From Cyanophora paradoxa (Eukaryota > Glaucocystophyceae > Cyanophorales > Cyanophoraceae): DNA of 36,364 nucleotides. The notes below the pieces were generated by a model that made no database searches, was not told the DNA's origin, and was given only the letters and a program-made list of their open reading frames with translations. Of the stretch, positions 31,972 to 36,364 are shown in pieces. Position 1 is the first letter of the stretch, and every line of letters starts with the position of its first letter. Where the stretch lies: contig QPMI01000358.1 in assembly GCA_004431415.1 (NCBI GenBank), positions 1-36,364 of the forward strand. The letters are read 5' to 3'. The translations under genes and the position numbers were made by a program.

Positions 31972-33965
31972 CTAGCGGAGGGCGCGGAGCGGGGCGAAGC
32001 GGGCGGTGGAGGCGGCGCGGAAGGCCTCGGCGACGGCCGAGGGGCGGGCGCGGTCGGGGAGGCCCCGGGCGGCGCGCGCGCTCGCGGCGGCCCTCTCGAA
32101 GTTGGCGAGGTACATGACGATCACGAGCGCCGGCACGAACGCCTGCTCGAAGTCCTCCACGTCCTGTCGCAGCACAGGCACGTCAGCTGCAGGCGGGGCG
32201 GGGGCGGGGGCGGGGCGGGGCGGGGCGGGGGCGGGCCGGGAAGATGCCGTCGCCCTCGCCGAAGAAGAGGTGCCGGGCGGCGGCGGGCGCCCTCTCCCTC
32301 GCCGCCCTCGTCCCCACCCGCCGCAGCAGCGCCGCCGCCCGCCCCGGGTCCGCCTCGAGCGCCCCCTCCTCCATCGGCAGCTCCGCGAGGAAGTCCGCGA
32401 ACGCCTTCTGCACCTCCGGCGGGTACGCCACGTACAGCCTCGCATCGCCCCGCCCGCTCGCCGCCGCGCGGAGGGAGGGGGCGGGGGCGGGCCGGAGGCG
32501 CGGCCTCACCCGTAGTCGATGAGGGCGACGCGCCCGTCCGGCATAAGAATGAAATTCCCGGGGCTGCGTGCCGCCCCGTCAGGCCCCGCGCCGCCCCCGA
32601 GCGGCCCCCCCGCGCGCGAGCGCCGGCGCCGCGCACTGGGGATCCCTGCAGGCGAGCGGGTGTGAGAAAGCTGAAGGGCGGTATCAAGGCGGGGCGGGCG
32701 GGCGGGGGGTACGACTGGCTCTCGCCGATGTCGAACATGAAGCGCGCGAAGGCCTCGTACACCTGCCGTCCCCCCGGCGTCGGGGAGGGCCCGGGGGCGG
32801 GGCGGCGGGCCGGCGGGCCGGGGCGCGCACGACGTCGCGCTGGGCAGGGGCGAGGAGGTGCTCGAGCGGGGCCCGCCCTCGGGGGCAGGGCGGCCCGCCT
32901 GCAGCGCCTCCAGCGCGTCCTTGGCGGTCGGGCCCTCCATCCACTCGGAGACGAGGCCCGCCTCGTGCGCCTCAAGCGGCTCGGGCACCACGATCGCCAG
33001 CCCCGCCCGCGCCGCGAAGCGCCGCAGCCGCGCCTGGTTCTCCAGCTCCAGCCTGCGTCTCGGCCCCGCGCCCCGCTCGCGAGGGTTGCGGCGGAGGGGG
33101 CGGGCGGGGCGGGGGCGCGCCGCAGGTCGAGCTCGGAGTCCATCATGCCGAGGAGGCGGCCGCGGACGGCGGCGATCGAGGCGCGCACGCCGCGCGCCTC
33201 CGGCTGCCCCTCAAGGTACCGCGACAGCTGCCCCCGCCCCCCATCAAGAGGCAGCGGCACGCGGGACGGCCGGCGCGGCGGCAGGGCGGGGCGGGGCGGG
33301 GGCGGACGAGGTCGGCGATGTGGAGGTCGTCGCGGTAGCTCTGCCGGTTGACGCTCTCGTGGAGGAGCTTGACGGCGGCGGGGCGCCCCCGCCAGGTGCC
33401 CTTGAAGACGGCGGCCATCGAGGCCGAGGTGCACTCGAGCGCCCCGCCGTGCTGGCGCGCCGCGTGCAGCGCGGGGACGCGCAGGTCGGCCTCGCCGAAG
33501 CACGCGAGCTGCGCGACGAGGTATGCGCGCGAGCTCCGGCTCTCCGCCCCCGCCTGCGCGTCTGCCAGCTGCTCCTTGTACTCCCGCCGCGTCTGGTCAA
33601 GCTGCACCGCATACTGCGCCACCTGCCCCCGCCCCGTCGGCCCGCCGCCACGCCGCCCACGCGCGGGCCGGGCACTCCGGATTCCCGCCCCGCCGGCGGC
33701 GGGCGAGGCGGCTGGCCGCATGGGGCACCGCGAACCTTAATAAAGATGGAGCCGAACTGGTACATGGCGGTGCGCAGCCGCCGCGCGATCTCCGCGTGCG
33801 CCTCGTCCACCGGCATGCGCGGCAGCCCTGCCAAGCCGGCGCCCCGCGCGTTCGTGATCCGGGCCGGGCCCGCGAGGCTCGGAGGCCAAGGGCATGCCGG
33901 CGGGACGGACCGGGCAGGCCATAGAGCGCTCCGGCGTAGATCTTGAGCAGATCATCGACCGTCTC
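31972..33965 (-). CDS. ABC1/ADCK/UbiB-family atypical kinase
   Basis: Exons 33965-33911, 33827-33736, 33622-33308, 33227-33121, 33052-32899, 32762-32716, 32645-32637, 32563-32510, 32438-32233 and 32186-31972 keep phase throughout (about 417 residues). Motifs: QFGSIFIK then VAQ (KxGQ-like), TSASMAAVFKGTWRG and PAAVKLL (Ala-rich loop and ATP-site Lys), GLVSEWMEG, then DPHPGNFILMPDGR, assembled across two splice junctions, and VALIDYG (metal-binding Asp). These are the signature elements of the ABC1 family, which supports coenzyme Q and plastid quinone/lipid metabolism in mitochondria and plastids. Three introns need GC donors. The N-terminal exon is not found: no ATG opens the first exon in frame, so the gene starts further right, probably within 33966-34400, perhaps with a targeting peptide. 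Confidence 0.88.
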
Positions 33966-34511
33966 CTGCGATGCGCGGTCAGATGGGCTGGAGGGACGCC
34001 GACCGCTCCGAATGATCGGAAAAGAGCCGGGACGGAGAGCACGCGCGCGCGGGCGGGTCGAACCTTCGCGCTGAGTTCACGCGGCGTCTTGAATCTGCGC
34101 GGCGAGTTAGCTGCGTGTAAGCAGTCGCGGTCTAGGCCACGAAGCGATTCATGTCCGGATCCAGCCGACTGCTCACTCAATCTTCTGGCCGAGGAAGAGA
34201 TTCCATGCGCGTCCAGCAGCGCAGGCGATTCCGTCTTGCCATCCGATCGACATGGTTTCAAATCCGATCGGGCGCGGCTAGCATCCGCGGCCGGGACGCT
34301 GCTTATCCGCTCTAGCTACGCGATGCTGGCTCCCGGGGCCGGCTTTGTCTTCGGAAAGATGCGCTTACGCGGAGACGAAGTCCGGCCGCCCTGCAGCTGG
34401 CGACCGTCTCCCGCTAGCGCTGCACGTGCAAAAAAAACACAGCACGCTGGCGAACGCAGTGTCACGGTACCCGGGCTGGTACCCTTAGAATTAACTGAAG
34501 GGGCTAGTGGA
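33966..34511. other. Region between kinase and copine, likely holding kinase first exon
   Basis: Lower GC than its neighbours. The minus strand could hold an N-terminal exon of the kinase (for example around 34261 or 34100-34020), but splice sites and frame are not convincing. I looked for a tRNA because of a TTTCAAATCC stretch at 34257-34266 and found no cloverleaf. Confidence 0.4.
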
Positions 34512-36319
34512 TCAAATCTTCATGGCCTGCATCTGGGGCACGGGCGCGGCGGGGCCGGGGCCCGGGGCGGGCGGGGCGCCCTGAGGCCGGACGGGCGGGT
34601 TCGGCACGATGTTGCGGAGCCGATAGAACTGAGGCGGGACGCCTGATCAGCGAGCGAGCGCGCGCGCCGGGGCGGGGCGGGCGGGCGGGCATGGAGGAGC
34701 AGGCGCGGGGCGGGCGGACCTCGACGAGCTGGCCGGGGACCTCGGCAAGGACGGCGGCGGCGAGCGCCGGGGGGCCGGCGGCCGCGAACTGGCGGTACGG
34801 GACGAACTGCACGATGTCCCGCTGGCCCTTCCCCTTCTTCTTGCCCTTCTCCTTCTCCTTGGGCGCGTCGTCGCCGTCGAGGAGCTCCATCGAGTCGAAG
34901 TCGGCGCTGCCGACGCCCACGATGATGATCGAGAGGGGCGCGTTGCACGCCGCCGCCAGCGCCTCCCGCGTCTCCGCCAGGTCGTTGATCGCCCCGTCCG
35001 TCAGGATGAGCAGGATCGTGTACTTCTGCCGGCCCCCGTCCGCCGCCGCCGCCGCCACGCTCGTCGCCATCTTGATCGTCTGCCGCCCGCGCGCCCGTCG
35101 GCGTCGGCGGGGCGCGGGGCACAGGACGGGGCGCGGGGCGGGGACGGCGGGGGCCGCACGGGGGCGAAGAAGGTGGGGCCCGAGAGCCCGATCACGTTGA
35201 TCGCCTGCTTGTATCTGCCCCCAGCCCGCCCGCCCCCTCGGCTCCGCTCGGCGCTCCGCGGGGGCGGTTTGGGCAGGGGCGGGGCGGCGCGCACGCGGCG
35301 AGGATGCCGGGCACGCCGGGCACCTCGGGCTGCGCGGGCCCCGGCCTCGTGAGCCGAGGCCGAGCGGGCCGCGGGGAGGGGAGAGGGGGTCGCGCCTGGT
35401 TGGGGTTCCCGTTGAGGGCGAAGCAGTGGGACGCCGTCGAGGTGCCCGGGAGGCAGCCGCCGAAGCCGTACGCCTGCGGGCCCGGGTGCGTCGGCGGGGC
35501 CGCGCCGGCACCGGCGCGGCCCGGGCGTGGGACCGAGGCGGCGGGCGCACGTGGAACATCCTGTCGTAGTCCTGCGGGGCGGGGCGCCTCAGGCGGGGGC
35601 GGGGGCGAGGGGCGGGGGCGAGGGCGGACGTAGTTCTCGAGGATGCTGCCGACGGCCCCCAGCGCCTGCGCGTACTGGTTCGGCTCCGCGCCTCTGCCCC
35701 CACGTCAGGCCCGGGGCGGGGCGGGGGTCGGTCCCGGCCAGGGAAAGGCGAGAAGGGCGGGGGCACCCCATGTAGTGGAGGGAGTCGCGGGAGCGCGGGT
35801 CGCCATTGGAGCCCTGCGCGCGTGGCGTAAGGGCCGGGGCGGGGCGGGGCGGGGCGGGTAGCGGCGGACGGTGAAATCAACAGCGACGACGAGGGAGAGC
35901 TGCAGGGGCGGGGTCAGCGGAGGCTCGTCCCTGTGTCTAACCGCATCGCGTCGCCCTACCTCGCAGCCGCCGGCGAGGTAGTCGAGGAAGGAGTAGACGC
36001 GCTCCAGCCGGCTGTTCACGAGGAGGAGGAAGCCGGAGCCCTGCGCGGGGCGCGTCAGCCGGGGGGGCATCACCTCCCGCGCCGGGCGGGGCGGCGGGCC
36101 TTGTAGTCGGCGCCCTTCTTGGCCTTCTTCTTCTCGCTGACGAGGATCATGCCCTCGCCCGGCCACGTCCGCTCGATCAGCGCCCGCGTCGTCGTCTGCG
36201 CGGCCCCCTGTCGGCGGCGGCGGCGCCGGGGTGGGACGGCGGGCGGGGGGGCGGGCGGGCGGGCGGGCCTCGGTAGCGCCCACGAGGTCGTGCCCGCCGT
36301 CGTTGTCGTAGTCGAAGAC
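34512..36319 (-). CDS. Copine, 5' partial (end of C2B and vWA/copine domain)
   Basis: Twelve exons in the window (36319-36269, 36207-36100, 36040-35960, 35899-35870, 35813-35767, 35693-35630, 35571-35551, 35473-35396, 35329-35295, 35214-35160, 35079-34716, 34642-34512) keep phase and give 354 residues; the first C2 domains lie right of the window. [14 protein letters not shown] is the end of C2B with calcium-binding Asp residues. The vWA/copine domain follows: VVAVDFT joined to GSNGDP (metal-site motif), [53 protein letters not shown] and [12 protein letters not shown], ending VPQMQAMKI. Copines are calcium-dependent phospholipid-binding proteins that recruit partners to membranes. A Lys/Glu/Gly-rich insert ([12 protein letters not shown]) precedes RDIVQF. 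Four introns need GC donors. Confidence 0.93.
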
Positions 36320-36364
36320 CTGCCGCCCGGCCCTCAGCGGGGGCGGGGAGCCGGAGGGAGTCAA

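Noticed and set aside
34190-34340. Possible tRNA gene (TTTCAAATCC T-loop-like stretch and AGCTAGAGCGGATAAGC on the minus strand)
   Set aside because: Ac­ceptor and T-stem bases do not pair and no anticodon arm is visible on either strand.

Overview
The window is nuclear DNA from a GC-rich, intron-rich unicellular eukaryote, most likely a microalga or related protist. Ordinary eukaryotic proteins (a PXMP4-type peroxisomal protein, copine, fatty-acid-amide-hydrolase-type amidase, ABC1 kinase) are split by very many introns of about 45-105 bp. Two CBM20 (starch-binding-type) genes fit a starch-storing lineage but do not fix the phylum. I built exon models by matching protein-family continuity and codon phase across GT-AG and GC-AG introns; nothing was tested against transcripts or databases.

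Layout, left to right: a 5'-truncated PXMP4-like gene (+, 59-1044); an AKAP7/ASCC1-like 2H phosphoesterase (-, 1396-3120) head-to-head with an NAT8-like membrane GNAT acetyltransferase (+, 3315-4401); a CBM20 plus putative zinc-site protein, copy A (-, 4625-5698), head-to-head with a FAAH-type amidase in about 20 exons (+, 6024-9031); a peroxiredoxin-like protein lacking the peroxidatic cysteine (+, 9618-11081); a non-coding stretch with a 32-G run; one very large minus-strand gene (about 12576-28776) for a surface protein with N-terminal LamG-like domains, a long ectodomain, more than 20 Cys-rich GCC2/GCC3-type modules and a membrane segment; a palindrome-dense intergenic stretch; an inverted second copy of the CBM20 locus (29938-31680) carrying its promoter, poly(A) signal and a fragment of the acetyltransferase gene; an ABC1/UbiB-family atypical kinase (-, 31972-33965 or further up); and the C-terminal half of a copine (-, 34512-36319, running off the right edge).

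The genes do not form a pathway; neighbours look like independent housekeeping or surface functions. The strongest observations concern gene structure: roughly a quarter of the modelled introns need a GC donor of the form GCCCGC or GCGCCC rather than GCAAGT; the GC-rich introns are nearly free of A and T except for a CTGAC/CTCAC-like branch site just before the acceptor; and several exons are only 6-21 nt, including a 9-nt exon that builds the core of the DPHPGN motif of the ABC1 kinase. The inverted duplication shows a small gene spreading with its promoter and then losing its C-terminal motif by single-base deletions.
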